NCBI RefSeq assembly: GCF_014640075.1
Contig: NZ_BMGG01000004.1
Location: 567,048-631,047, forward strand
Direction: 5' to 3'
Source: Chelatococcus reniformis
GTDB lineage: Bacteria; Pseudomonadota; Alphaproteobacteria; Rhizobiales; Beijerinckiaceae
Length of the DNA stretch: 64,000 nt
Positions 1 to 9,023 of the stretch are shown here, piece by piece. The position numbers and the translations under genes were made by a program. Position 1 is the first letter of the stretch; each line of letters begins with the position of its first letter. The notes beneath the pieces were generated by a model. That model was not told where the DNA came from. It made no database searches and saw only the letters and a list, made by a program, of their open reading frames with translations.

Positions 1-103
1 CTGGAAGATCTCGCCGGAGGTGGGCAGCGATCCCGAGTTTCCCGATCTCACGCCGCGCGATGCCAAGGCCATGCGCGAGTGGCGGAAGGCCGCGCACGCA
101 TGA
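1..103 (+). CDS. ileS: Isoleucyl-tRNA synthetase, C-terminal end (partial)
   Basis: Only the last 33 codons are in the window; the reading frame begins at position 2 and ends at TGA 101-103. The readable text includes [16 protein letters not shown], which resembles the C-terminal zinc-binding tail of alphaproteobacterial IleS, where a CxxCW-PEVG segment is usual. The protein would charge tRNA-Ile in the cytoplasm. The stop overlaps the start of lspA in an ATGA arrangement, and ileS-lspA is a classical gene pair, which supports the call. The zinc-binding cysteines would lie upstream of the window, so the identification is partly by context. Confidence 0.75.
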   Translation, partial: WKISPEVGSDPEFPDLTPRDAKAMREWRKAAHA

Positions 104-597
104 CGCCGGCGAAGGTGGGCGCGCTCTGCGCGCTCGTGACATTCGTACTCGATCAGGCGAGCAAGCTCTGGCTGCTGTTCCGGGCAGACCTGCCCAACCG
201 GGAGCCGATCGTGCTGGCCCCGTTCGTCGAACTCGTCGCGGTCTGGAATCGCGGCATCTCCTACGGGCTGTTCCAGATCTCGGGCGATGCGTGGCGGATG
301 GTGCTGATCGCCGGCTCGCTGGGCGCGGCGGCCCTGCTCGGCGTCGGGATCTGGCGGGCGCAGTCGCGCTTCCTGGCCGCGGCGCTGGGACTGATCGCCG
401 GCGGCGCGGTCGGCAACGCCGTCGACCGCATCGCCTATGGCGCGGTTTTCGACTTTGTTCACTTCCATGTGGGATCATTCAGCTGGTACGTGTTCAATGT
501 CGCCGACGCCGCCATCGTTGCCGGAGTGGCGACACTTCTGTATGACTCGCTCCTTGGGGAAAGGGGCTCCGGGGCGCGCCAGCGGAAGAGTCGCTGA
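100..597 (+). CDS. lspA: Lipoprotein signal peptidase (signal peptidase II)
   Basis: Inner-membrane aspartyl protease that removes the signal peptide of prolipoproteins after lipidation. The 165 residues carry the family landmarks in order: DQASK near the N-terminus, [21 protein letters not shown] with the first catalytic Asp, and FNVADAAI with the second. Four hydrophobic segments are visible. I chose ATG 100 because it overlaps the ileS stop (ATGA); an upstream in-frame GTG at 79 lies inside ileS and is less likely. Length fits the family. The gene is translationally coupled to ileS, as in many bacteria. Confidence 0.95.
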   Translation: MTPAKVGALCALVTFVLDQASKLWLLFRADLPNREPIVLAPFVELVAVWNRGISYGLFQISGDAWRMVLIAGSLGAAALLGVGIWRAQSRFLAAALGLIAGGAVGNAVDRIAYGAVFDFVHFHVGSFSWYVFNVADAAIVAGVATLLYDSLLGERGSGARQRKSR

Positions 598-745
598 AGC
601 CGCCTCATAAATGTCGTCGCGTCGGCGCCTCCGCGGCCGGTTGGTGCGGACCGCTCGAGGGTTGGCTTGATCCATTGGCGCTGCGGGCACGCGTGTCCGG
701 CGACATCGGGTGAGCTGCGGCTGACGCACTGGGACAGGAGACGGA

Positions 746-1408
746 ATGGCACGCGCATCGATCACGTGGGCGCCGCTCACGCTCATCGCCCTGGCTTGCA
801 CCATGACAGGCCCGGTGCAGGCGGAGGAGGGCATGTTCATGAAGAACATGCTTACCAACCTCGGCATCATCGACGACGAGAAGGCGGCTGCGTCGATCAA
901 CTATCGGGAGCGGGCACCGCTGGCGGTGCCGCCCAAGCTCGACCTGCCGCAGCCATCCGCCGGCCCCGGCGCCCGCGAGGCGGCGTGGCCCAACGATACC
1001 GATGTCGTCAAGCGCAAGCGCGCCGTCGCCGAGCGCCAGCAGCCGGTGCCGTTTCCGAGCGACAACCGCCCCTCCCAGGGCGCTGTGATGAAGCCCGACG
1101 AACTCAATCGGACGCCCAAGCGCACCGCCAAGGGAGATCAGCCGGGCCCGCGCGAGGTCTATGGCGATGGCCGGCTGTCGACCTGGGTCGATCCGGACGA
1201 GCTAAAGAAGGGCACCGAGACGACCGATCCGAGCAAGCTCGCCTACGGTCAGGAGCCCGAGCGGGGCACGCTGCTGCAGCCGCCCTCGGGCTACCGCATG
1301 CCGGCGGGCAACGCGCCTCTCGCCTCCACCAAGAGCGAGCCGGTCGGCGTCGTCAACCGCGACAACCGACCCGAGCGCGACTGGCTCGGCAGAAGCAACG
1401 ACGACTGA
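746..1408 (+). CDS. Exported protein of unknown function beside lspA
   Basis: A 220-residue protein with a clear N-terminal signal peptide (hydrophobic LTLIALACTMTG, probable cleavage after PVQA). The mature part is hydrophilic, rich in Pro, Arg and Asp, and apparently poorly structured, with a conserved-looking RERAPLAVPP segment near residue 55. A good ribosome site (CAGGAG, about 7 nt before ATG 746) supports the start. It lies between lspA and two M16 peptidases, a place where alphaproteobacteria often carry an uncharacterised envelope protein. Function unknown; a periplasmic or envelope role is inferred only from the signal peptide and neighbours. Confidence 0.75.
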   Translation: MARASITWAPLTLIALACTMTGPVQAEEGMFMKNMLTNLGIIDDEKAAASINYRERAPLAVPPKLDLPQPSAGPGAREAAWPNDTDVVKRKRAVAERQQPVPFPSDNRPSQGAVMKPDELNRTPKRTAKGDQPGPREVYGDGRLSTWVDPDELKKGTETTDPSKLAYGQEPERGTLLQPPSGYRMPAGNAPLASTKSEPVGVVNRDNRPERDWLGRSNDD

Positions 1409-1548
1409 TCTCAATTGCCGCGCGCGAGGCTTGGTCGGCCTGACGTCGGAGGCCGAGCCTCGTGCGCTTGCATGCATGCGGGCAGGCACCCCATGTCTGG
1501 CGCTGTGCGGCGCCCGTCGCGCGCCATCGTGAAGCAAGGTGAGCCCTT

Positions 1549-2880
1549 ATGATCCAAGCCCCGACCAACGGCCTGCGCACGGATGAGCGCGCAGTGCCGT
1601 CGCGCGACGCCAGGGGGCCGGAGGTCTACGCGTCGACCCTCGACAACGGGCTCGACGTGGTGGTCATCCCGGACCGCCGCGTGCCGGTGGCGACCCACAT
1701 GGTGTGGTACCGCAACGGCTCGGCCGACGATCCGCTAGGCAAGTCCGGTATCGCCCACTTCCTCGAGCATCTGATGTTCAAGGGCACCGAGGCGCACCCG
1801 GAGGGACACTTCTCCGACGTGGTCGCTTCGGTGGGCGGCCAGGAGAACGCCTTCACCTCCTTCGACTACACCGCCTATTTCCAGCGGGTGGCGAAGGAGC
1901 ATCTGGGCACGATGATGAGCTTCGAGGCCGATCGCATGAACGGCCTCGCCTTCGACGAGGCGGTGGTGGCCCCCGAGCGCGACGTGGTGATCGAGGAGCG
2001 GCGCATGCGCACCGACTCCGATCCCGACGAGCAACTCGGCGAGGCCATGGCCGCGGCCCTGTTCACCCACCACCCCTACGGCAACCCGATCATCGGCTGG
2101 ATGCACGAGATCGAGGGCCTCACCCGCGCCGACGCGCTTGCCTATTACCGCCGCTTCTATACGCCCGAGAACGCCATCCTCGTGGTGGCGGGCGATGTGG
2201 CCGAGGCCGAGGTGCTGGAGCAAGCGGCCGAGACCTATGGGCGCATCCCGGCCCGCGGCGAGCGTCCGCAGCGCTTTCGCCCGCGGGAGCCGGAGCCCCA
2301 CGCCTCGCGCCGCGTGACCGTGCGCGACGGCAAGGTCGAGCAGCCGCTGCTGCGGCGCCTCTATCTCGCGCCGTCGGTGATCACCGCGCGCTCGGGCGAA
2401 GCCTTCGCCCTCGACGTGCTGGCAGAGATCTTCGGCGGCGGCCCGACCTCGGTGCTCTACCGCGACCTGGTCATGGACAAGAAGGCGGCGGTCTCCGCCG
2501 GCGCCTGGTACATGGGCAACGCGGTGGATGCGACACGGTTCGGCGTGACCGCCGCGCCGCGCCCCGGCATGCCCCTCGGCGATCTGGAGACCATGATCGA
2601 CGACACCGTTGCCGATTTCATTGCCAAGGGCGTCGACGAGGCCGATTTCCAGCGGGCCAAGACCCGGCTCGTCGCCGAGATGGTCTACGCCCAGGACAGC
2701 CAGGCGACGCTGGCGCGGGTCTACGGCTCCGCATTGGCGATCGGCGAGAGCCTGGAGGACGTGAGCGAATGGCCGAGCCGCATCGAGGCGGTGACACCGG
2801 ATGCCGTCATCGCGGCCGCTCGCACCGTCCTCGACGCCCGCCGGGCCGTGACCGGCTACCTCGAGCCGGAGCGGGCCTGA
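1549..2880 (+). CDS. M16 family zinc peptidase, catalytic subunit
   Basis: A 443-residue member of the M16B (pitrilysin/processing peptidase-like) family. The inverted zinc motif HFLEH is present at residues 70-74, with a downstream acidic stretch (EERRMRTD) that would supply the third zinc ligand. The second half has the usual EIFGGGPTSVLYRDLV segment and an Arg/Tyr-type substrate-positioning region. No signal peptide is obvious at this start. The next gene encodes an M16 protein lacking the zinc motif, so the two probably form the heterodimer typical of bacterial M16B pairs. ATG 1549 follows an AAGGTGAG ribosome site. Confidence 0.9.
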   Translation: MIQAPTNGLRTDERAVPSRDARGPEVYASTLDNGLDVVVIPDRRVPVATHMVWYRNGSADDPLGKSGIAHFLEHLMFKGTEAHPEGHFSDVVASVGGQENAFTSFDYTAYFQRVAKEHLGTMMSFEADRMNGLAFDEAVVAPERDVVIEERRMRTDSDPDEQLGEAMAAALFTHHPYGNPIIGWMHEIEGLTRADALAYYRRFYTPENAILVVAGDVAEAEVLEQAAETYGRIPARGERPQRFRPREPEPHASRRVTVRDGKVEQPLLRRLYLAPSVITARSGEAFALDVLAEIFGGGPTSVLYRDLVMDKKAAVSAGAWYMGNAVDATRFGVTAAPRPGMPLGDLETMIDDTVADFIAKGVDEADFQRAKTRLVAEMVYAQDSQATLARVYGSALAIGESLEDVSEWPSRIEAVTPDAVIAAARTVLDARRAVTGYLEPERA

Positions 2881-2973
2881 GCGCCGTTCGCTCGTCCGCT
2901 AGCAGCGGCGGCAGCCGCACCTCTCTCCCATGGGCGAGGCCTTGCGGGCCGCCCCATTCCTCCGAGTACGCCC

Positions 2974-4263
2974 ATGGCTTCCCCCACCACGACCGACACC
3001 GCGACCCGCGCCGCCGCATCGCCCACCGTCACCCGTGTGACGTCGCCGGGCGGGCTGGAGGCCTGGCTGGTGGAGGAGCACGCGGTGCCGCTGGTGGCGC
3101 TCGAGTTCGCCTTCCTGGGCGGAGCATCGCAGGATCCCGCCGGCAGGCCCGGCGTCGCCAATCTGCTCTCCGGCCTGTTGGACGAAGGGGCAGGCCCGCA
3201 TGATTCCGATGCGTTCCAGAACCTGCTCGCCGACCGGGCGATCGAACTGCGCTTCTATGCCGATCGCGACACGCTGCGCGGCTCCCTGAAGGCGCTCACC
3301 ACGCACCTGCCAGCCGCGATCGATCTGCTGCGTCTGGCCGTGAACGAGGCCAGGCTGGACGCGGATGCCGTGGCGCGCGTGCGCGGGCAGGTGGAGGCCG
3401 GGCTGCGCCACGAGCTCTACAATCCCGACAGCCTCGCCGGGCGCGCCTTTTTCGCCAATGCCTTCCCGGGCCACCCCTACGGCCGGCCGACACGCGGCAC
3501 GATCGAGAGCGTCGGCGCCATCACCCGCGACGATCTCGCCGCCTACGGTGCGCAGGCGCTGGCGCGGGACAATCTGCGCGTCGCCGCCGTCGGCGCCATC
3601 AGCGCCGACACGCTCGCGCAAGTGCTCGACGACGTGTTCGGCCCCCTGCCGGCGGCGGCGCGGCTCACGCCGGTCGCCGACGTGACGGCGGCAAGCCCGG
3701 GCGGGCGCCAGGTGATCGACGTGGACGTGCCGCAATCGGTGGTGCGCTTCGGCGGCCGCGGCCTCAAGCGGCTCGATGCGGACTATCTGCCGGGCTACGT
3801 CATGAACCACATCCTGGGCGGCGGCGTGTTCTCGGCACGGCTGTTCCGCGAGGTGCGCGAGAAGCGGGGCCTCGCCTACGGCGTCTCGAGCTCGCTGGTG
3901 CCGATGCGCCATTCGGCGCTTTTCCTTGGCGGCACGGCGACCAAGAACGAGCGCGTGGCCGAATCGCTCGAGGTGATCGCCGCCGAGATCGGCAAGCTCG
4001 CCGCCGACGGGCCGGATGCCGAGGAGCTCAGGCTCGCCAAGCAGTATCTCATCGGCTCCTACGCGCTCCACTTCGACACCTCGACCAAGATCGCCGGCCA
4101 GTTGCTGCAGATCGCCGTCGAGGGGCTCGGGATGGATTACATCGACCGGCGCAACGACCTCATCGAGGCGATCACCGCCGAGGACGTGCGCCGGGCCGGA
4201 ACCCGCTTCCTGGCACCGAACGAGCTCATCGTCGTCGTCGCCGGCCGCCCCGTGGGCGTGTGA
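2974..4263 (+). CDS. M16 family peptidase-like protein, non-catalytic partner
   Basis: A 429-residue M16 homologue. The position of HxxEH is occupied by VANLLSGLL, so zinc cannot be bound in the usual way. The C-terminal half retains the family segment LFREVREKRGLAYGVSS, which in M16 pairs contributes the Arg and Tyr that help hold substrate in the partner's active site. It starts 93 bp after the catalytic gene on the same strand and is presumably co-expressed. The loss of the metal site matches the regulatory-subunit role known for M16B heterodimers rather than pseudogene decay. Confidence 0.88.
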   Translation: MASPTTTDTATRAAASPTVTRVTSPGGLEAWLVEEHAVPLVALEFAFLGGASQDPAGRPGVANLLSGLLDEGAGPHDSDAFQNLLADRAIELRFYADRDTLRGSLKALTTHLPAAIDLLRLAVNEARLDADAVARVRGQVEAGLRHELYNPDSLAGRAFFANAFPGHPYGRPTRGTIESVGAITRDDLAAYGAQALARDNLRVAAVGAISADTLAQVLDDVFGPLPAAARLTPVADVTAASPGGRQVIDVDVPQSVVRFGGRGLKRLDADYLPGYVMNHILGGGVFSARLFREVREKRGLAYGVSSSLVPMRHSALFLGGTATKNERVAESLEVIAAEIGKLAADGPDAEELRLAKQYLIGSYALHFDTSTKIAGQLLQIAVEGLGMDYIDRRNDLIEAITAEDVRRAGTRFLAPNELIVVVAGRPVGV

Positions 4264-4383
4264 TCGCACGACCCGGTCCGGCGTTCGCCGGGCAAAGGTT
4301 GCGTAGCCCCTTGGGCGAGCGCGAACGCTGCTAATATGACCGGGCGAGTCGGCGTGCCCGCGCCCGGAGCCTAGAGCATTTTT

Positions 4384-4408
4384 CCATTGGATGAGGGCCA
4401 TCCAATGG
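4384..4408. repeat. Perfect 10-bp inverted repeat, intergenic repeat family
   Basis: Arms CCATTGGATG (4384-4393) and CATCCAATGG (4399-4408) surround a 5-nt spacer. The sequence just downstream, ending in GAGAAATGCTCAT, recurs with variation near 19,802, 40,995 and 56,798. This marks it as one copy of a dispersed intergenic palindrome family, not a unique operator. Confidence 0.7.
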
Positions 4409-4438
4409 CAGAGAAATGCTCATAGTCTTTTGAATCTG

Positions 4439-4488
4439 GAGCGCTTCTCAGCGATCAGGTGATTCCACCCAATCGCTGAGGAGCGCTC
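4439..4488. repeat. Long hairpin-forming inverted repeat before mutL
   Basis: Arms at 4439-4455 and 4472-4488 pair over 17 bp with one mismatch; the spacer contains GGTGATTCCACCCA, which recurs exactly at 37657-37670. It ends 22 bp before the mutL start. It could act as a transcription terminator or RNA stabiliser, but no T-run follows, so it is listed as a dispersed palindromic repeat. Confidence 0.7.
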
Positions 4489-4510
4489 TAGCCGACGCAC
4501 CGGAGCAGCC

Positions 4511-6361
4511 ATGGCCGTCCGCCGCCTCGATCCCGTGCTGGTCGACCGCATCGCCGCCGGCGAGGTGGTCGAGCGGCCGGCCGCGGCGGTCAAGGAACTG
4601 GTGGAGAACGCACTCGATGCCGGCGCCGGCGCCATCGAGGTGGTGATCGACGCGGGCGGGCGCCGGCTGATCCGCGTGAGCGACGACGGCGTCGGCATGG
4701 ACGACGATGACCTGGCTCTGGCGGTCGAGCGCCACGCCACCTCCAAGCTGCCGGACGGGGATCTCACCGCTATCGCCACGCTCGGGTTCCGCGGCGAGGC
4801 GCTGCCCTCGATCGCCGCCGTGGCGCGACTGGCGCTGACGACGCGGACGGCGTCCGCGGCGAACGGCTGGCGCCTCGTCGTCGACGCCGGCAGCAGGGGG
4901 CCGGTCAAGCCGGTGGCCGCTGTGCGCGGCACGCAAGTCGAGGTGACCGGCCTGTTCCAGGCGACGCCGGCGCGGCTCAAGTTCCTCAAGACCGACCGGG
5001 CCGAGGCGCAGGCCGTGGCCGACGTGGTGAAGCGCCTCGCCATGGCCCATCCGGCCGTCGGCTTCACCCTTGCCGGCGAGCATCTGACGGCGCTGACGCT
5101 GCCGCCCGAGCGCGGCGGCGATGCGCTGCTGGCACGTTTGGCGCGCCTGCTCGGCCCCGATTTCGCACCCAATGCCATCGCCATTGAGGCGGCGCGCGAA
5201 GGCATCGGTCTTCTCGGCCACGCAGGCCTGCCGACCTACCACCGCGGCAGTGCGGCCCACGTCCACATGATCGTCAACGGCCGGCCGGTGCGCGACAAGC
5301 TTTTGCTCGGCGCCGTGCGGGGGGCTTATGCCGATGTGCTGCCGGCAGGCCGCCACCCGGCCCTGGTTCTCGTTATCGCTTGCGACCCCCGCTTCGTCGA
5401 CGTCAACGTGCATCCGGCCAAGACCGAGGTGCGCTTCCGCGATCCGGGGCTGGTGCGCGGCCTCGTCGTCGGTGCGTTGAAGGAGGCCATCGTCCGCGCC
5501 GGCCACCGCGCCTCCACGGTGGGCGGCCTGCGCACGCTCGACGCGATCCGCGGCCTCCGCAGCCATTCCGCTCCGGCTGCGGTGCGGCCCGCTAACGTCT
5601 CCTACCGTCCCACCTCGGCCGCGGCGCCACCGGCCGATTGGCAGGCTCCGCGCGGCTTCGGCGAACCGCCGCCGGCCGCCTATGCACCCCAGGGGGCTCT
5701 GCCGGGCCTGGCCGAGCCCTCGGCCGACGCGCGGGCCGGCTGGCCGGCGTCGGCGGCGGACGGCGATGGGCTGGGCGCGGAGCGGCCGCTCGGGGCGGCG
5801 CGGGCCCAGGTGCACGAGACCTACATCCTGGCGCAGACCGCGGACGGTATCGTCATCGTCGATCAGCACGCGGCGCATGAGCGGCTGGTGTACGAGCGGC
5901 TGAAGGCGGAGCGGGCCGGGCGCGGTATTGCTCGTCAGCTGCTGCTGGTGCCCGAGGTGGTCGACCTCGATCCACTCGAGGCCGACCGCGTGGTGGCCGC
6001 CGCCGACGACCTGGAGCCGCTCGGGCTCGTTGTCGAGAGCTTCGGCCCGGGGGCGGTGTGCGTGCGCGAGGTGCCGGCGCTCATCGCCCAGGGGGATGTG
6101 CGGCGCCTGGTGCGCGACGTGGCCGACACCTTGGCCGAATGGGGCCAATCCAGTGCGTTGGATGAGCGCCTCGAGCATGTGCTGGCAACCATGGCCTGCC
6201 ACGGCTCGGTGCGCGCCGGCCGCCGCTTGAAGCCGGAGGAGATGAACGCCTTGCTCCGCGCGATGGAGGCGACGCCGCTATCCGGCCAGTGCAACCACGG
6301 TCGTCCGACCTACGTGGAGCTCAAGCTCTCCGACATCGAACGGCTATTCGGCCGGCGCTAA
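4511..6361 (+). CDS. mutL: DNA mismatch repair protein MutL (endonuclease type)
   Basis: A 616-residue GHKL ATPase that links MutS mismatch recognition to strand removal. N-terminal ATPase motifs are all readable: [29 protein letters not shown] and GFRGEAL. The linker (about residues 345-430) is Pro/Ala-rich. The C-terminal domain carries [21 protein letters not shown] and QCNHGRPT, the metal-site motifs of nicking MutL proteins, as expected in bacteria without MutH. QLLLVP near residue 477 fits the beta-clamp-binding motif (QxLLxP). Length is normal. A large palindromic repeat lies directly upstream. Confidence 0.97.
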   Translation: MAVRRLDPVLVDRIAAGEVVERPAAAVKELVENALDAGAGAIEVVIDAGGRRLIRVSDDGVGMDDDDLALAVERHATSKLPDGDLTAIATLGFRGEALPSIAAVARLALTTRTASAANGWRLVVDAGSRGPVKPVAAVRGTQVEVTGLFQATPARLKFLKTDRAEAQAVADVVKRLAMAHPAVGFTLAGEHLTALTLPPERGGDALLARLARLLGPDFAPNAIAIEAAREGIGLLGHAGLPTYHRGSAAHVHMIVNGRPVRDKLLLGAVRGAYADVLPAGRHPALVLVIACDPRFVDVNVHPAKTEVRFRDPGLVRGLVVGALKEAIVRAGHRASTVGGLRTLDAIRGLRSHSAPAAVRPANVSYRPTSAAAPPADWQAPRGFGEPPPAAYAPQGALPGLAEPSADARAGWPASAADGDGLGAERPLGAARAQVHETYILAQTADGIVIVDQHAAHERLVYERLKAERAGRGIARQLLLVPEVVDLDPLEADRVVAAADDLEPLGLVVESFGPGAVCVREVPALIAQGDVRRLVRDVADTLAEWGQSSALDERLEHVLATMACHGSVRAGRRLKPEEMNALLRAMEATPLSGQCNHGRPTYVELKLSDIERLFGRR

Positions 6362-6477
6362 AGCGCGAAGCGCTCGAGCTGCGCCGCCGCCAGGACACGC
6401 TCTAAGTCGTATTTCGTGGGCACATCGTCGCTCATAGTACAGCCAGACCATCACGAACAATGGAGGAGTGGCAGCCG

Positions 6478-6993
6478 ATGACCGCGATCACCTGCGCGTG
6501 CGGTACGGTGCGGCTCGAAGCCGAAGGCGCGCCCATGCTGTGCGCAGTCTGCCATTGCTCGAGCTGCCGGATCGCCGGGCAGGAGTTTGACGCGCGAACC
6601 GACCTGGAGCCGATCGTGGATGCCAGTGGCGGGACGTCCGCCGTGTTGTGGCGGAAAGATCGGGTGCGCTGCGTGGCGGGATGCGAGCGATTGGAGCCGC
6701 ATCGGCTGACGCTGGGTTCACCGACACGGCGCATGGTCGCTTCGTGCTGCGGGGCGCCGATGTTTCTCGATTTCACCAAGGGGTTCTGGCTGACGGTCTA
6801 TCGCGGCCGTGTCGAGCATGCGCCATCGCCGTCGATCCGCGTGATGACCGGCGACGTGCCCGTCGGTGTGGTCCTGCCCGAGGATGGTTTGCCCCGCGTT
6901 CGCGGTCATTCAGGCAGGTTCATGCTCAAAATGCTCATGACGCGGCTGGGGATGGGGCTCCGCAGCCCGAGGGTGACGGGGGTGGCCGACTGA
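6478..6993 (+). CDS. GFA-family (glutathione-dependent formaldehyde-activating enzyme-like) zinc protein
   Basis: A 171-residue protein beginning MTAITCACGTVRLEAEG. It has the GFA/CENP-V fold signature: CxCG at the start, then CAVCHCSSCR, which together bind zinc, and a further SCCGAPMF segment. Members range from glutathione-formaldehyde adduct formation to unknown roles, so the substrate is not assigned. ATG 6478 is preferred over ATG 6460 because GGAGGAG at 6462-6468 is then a correctly spaced ribosome site. It stands alone between mutL and a long intergenic stretch. Confidence 0.8.
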   Translation: MTAITCACGTVRLEAEGAPMLCAVCHCSSCRIAGQEFDARTDLEPIVDASGGTSAVLWRKDRVRCVAGCERLEPHRLTLGSPTRRMVASCCGAPMFLDFTKGFWLTVYRGRVEHAPSPSIRVMTGDVPVGVVLPEDGLPRVRGHSGRFMLKMLMTRLGMGLRSPRVTGVAD

Positions 6994-7371
6994 CGCCCGC
7001 TGGTGGGCGGCCCGGCGGAGCCCGCGTGATGGCGAAGCCCGCGTTGGCCTGCGTGGCTCCGGTCACGGCATCGCGCCATGCGTGTCTCAATTGGAGGCGG
7101 AGCAAGTTCCAGGTGGCTTACTCAGCCTGCACGGTTTGAACGCCAATACTTTCGGGCATTTGCCTTGGGCTAATCGAAATCGGTAGCTCTCACTCCGCGC
7201 AACGCGGCTTTTGGACCGCTCTTATTGAGTTACGGTAGATGGGGGATGTCCATTCGAACAGCTGGAATCCATCCGATCGAATGGACATGTTCAAGTCTTC
7301 TGATCGGTCGCGCTCGGCAATGCGTTTCATGCACGTACGCATGCTCTTGCGCGCGTCGTGGATGTGGAGGC
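6994..7371. other. Intergenic stretch with a 12-bp palindrome
   Basis: About 378 bp without a convincing gene. It contains a short CCGCG/CGCGG hairpin followed by CTTTT at 7195-7212, a weak terminator candidate. A perfect inverted repeat lies at 7246-7288 (listed separately). No tRNA or open small gene with a ribosome site was seen. Confidence 0.5.
7246..7288. repeat. Perfect 12-bp inverted repeat upstream of an unknown gene
   Basis: Arms ATGTCCATTCGA (7246-7257) and TCGAATGGACAT (7277-7288) are exact reverse complements with a 19-nt spacer. The spacer includes ATCCATCCGA, related to the ATCCGAT core of the window's dispersed repeats. It may be an operator or another repeat copy; it lies about 85 bp before the chosen start of the next gene. 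Confidence 0.6.
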
Positions 7372-8421
7372 ATGGGCACCCAATCGGATTTGCCCCGGCA
7401 TCGGAGCGCTTCGCTGTTTGCCGCCGCGCCGACACGCGGCCGGCCGGCTGACGAACTGGCGCGGCAATGCGAGCGCATCGCCGGCCTCTGCGACGAGGCC
7501 TTGCGTGCGGCCGAGCACGGCGAAGCTGCCGCCGGCAAGCTCATCCGCCGGATCGAGCAGGCATTGCGCGCTCTCAATACCACTGCGATGGAGGGTGTAG
7601 CGCACGCCGACGTCGGACCGGCCGCGCAGGAGCAGCGCCGGGCTGGGGGCGAGACGGTGCGACGCCTCGCGCTGGCTCTTCACCACGACTTCTGGTGGAT
7701 CGACCTGCCGGCACGGCTGAACGACCTGCTGGCGACCGAGTTTGCCGATGCCGAGGGCTTGATGCTCGAGCTGGGTCGTGACCGGGCCGGCCTCGACCAC
7801 GTCCGCGAGGCCGCGCGACAGCGGGAGCAGGAGGCCGATCGCCTGCTGCCCTACGGTGCCGATCTCGGCAGTCCCTTCCCGGGGCGCGTGGACATCTCCC
7901 GTGCGGGGCTCCGCTGGCCGCACCATCATCTGCCGCTGGAGCGCATCACCCGGTTGAGCTGGGGCTCGCGGAGCAACCGGCTCGGCGGCATGCCGATCGG
8001 CAGGGTGTGGACGATTTCGGTCGGCGACGACCAGCAGTGCCACGTCATCCAGGGCGGCGACCGGGTGGTGTATGCCAGCATGGTCGACCGTTTATGGCGC
8101 ACCGTCGGCATCCGGCTCTACACGCGCATGCTACTCCGCCTCCGGCGTGGACACGTGCTGGCCCTGCCCGGCCTCAACGTGAGCGATGACGGCGTGGAAG
8201 TGCTCAGGCGCCAATGGTTCGGCGAGCGGACCGAGCGTTTGGGCTGGGACCAAGTGCATGTGGCTTCGACGGACGAAGAGCTCCTGATCCAATCCAAGAG
8301 CGACAGGCGGGCCTACGCCGCGCTGTCGTACGAGAAGCACGACAATGTCACCATCCTGGAGAACATGATCTGGAAGCTCAAGGACAGCGGCAAGTCGAAG
8401 CCGAGCGAACTGCTGGGCTGA
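7372..8421 (+). CDS. Conserved-looking cytoplasmic protein of unknown function
   Basis: About 349 residues from ATG 7372; an open frame also extends upstream to a TTG at 7225, so the start is uncertain. The N-terminal half is helical and charged (possible coiled coil, residues 20-165, rich in Glu/Arg/Ala). From about residue 175 the sequence alternates short strands, including RAGLRWPHHHLPLERITRL and NVSDDGVEVLRRQWFGERTE. Two similar blocks give the impression of tandem PH-like or other beta-barrel domains; this is a weak inference. No signal peptide or membrane segment. Convergent with rsmD. I do not recognise the family. Confidence 0.55.
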   Translation: MGTQSDLPRHRSASLFAAAPTRGRPADELARQCERIAGLCDEALRAAEHGEAAAGKLIRRIEQALRALNTTAMEGVAHADVGPAAQEQRRAGGETVRRLALALHHDFWWIDLPARLNDLLATEFADAEGLMLELGRDRAGLDHVREAARQREQEADRLLPYGADLGSPFPGRVDISRAGLRWPHHHLPLERITRLSWGSRSNRLGGMPIGRVWTISVGDDQQCHVIQGGDRVVYASMVDRLWRTVGIRLYTRMLLRLRRGHVLALPGLNVSDDGVEVLRRQWFGERTERLGWDQVHVASTDEELLIQSKSDRRAYAALSYEKHDNVTILENMIWKLKDSGKSKPSELLG

Positions 8422-8459
8422 GGTTATCGCTTTGCCGCCCCGGCGGGGAGGCCCTCGTC

Positions 8460-9023
8460 TCACCCAGGCGCGCCCACTCGCCCGAATGCCACGGTGGTCT
8501 CGCCGTAGTCGCGCCGCTCCAACTCGGTGAAGCCGTCGGGCCAGCTGAAGCCGGCACCCTCGGCCTCCTCGACGACGAGGAGGGCGTCGGGGCGGAGCCA
8601 ACCGCCGGCGAGCGCGCTGGCGAAGGCCTGCTCGGCCAGGCCCTTGCCGTAGGGTGGGTCGCAGAACACCAGCGAGAACGGTGGCAACGGCGCGGCGGCG
8701 CCGAGCCGCACCGCATCGCGGCGGAACAGCCGGGTGACGCCGCCGAGGCCGAGCGCATCCACATTGGCACGGATCAGGCCGCGGGCCTCGGCCGACTGAT
8801 CGACGAAGAGGGCGAAGGCGGCGCCGCGCGACAGCGCCTCCAGCCCCATGGCGCCGGTGCCGGCGAAGAGGTCGAGCACCCGCGCACCGTCCACCGCGTC
8901 GTCGTAGCCGTGGGCCAGCACATTGAAGATCGTCTCGCGCAGGCGGTCGGAGGTCGGCCGGATGGCGAGCGACTTCGGCGCCGCGAGCGAACGGCCCTTG
9001 AACGCGCCGGCAACGATCCTCAC
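8460..9023 (-). CDS. rsmD: 16S rRNA (guanine966-N2)-methyltransferase
   Basis: A 187-residue SAM-dependent enzyme that methylates G966 of 16S rRNA in the 30S subunit. Motifs: MRIVAGAFKGR at the start, RPTSDRLRETIFNVL, the SAM-binding DLFAGTGAMGLEALSRG and the catalytic DPPYGKG. Length is typical. Its ATG at 9023 overlaps the stop of the upstream pseudouridine synthase gene by 4 bp, so the two ribosome-modifying genes are translated as an operon. Confidence 0.95.
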   Translation of the reverse strand: MRIVAGAFKGRSLAAPKSLAIRPTSDRLRETIFNVLAHGYDDAVDGARVLDLFAGTGAMGLEALSRGAAFALFVDQSAEARGLIRANVDALGLGGVTRLFRRDAVRLGAAAPLPPFSLVFCDPPYGKGLAEQAFASALAGGWLRPDALLVVEEAEGAGFSWPDGFTELERRDYGETTVAFGRVGAPG

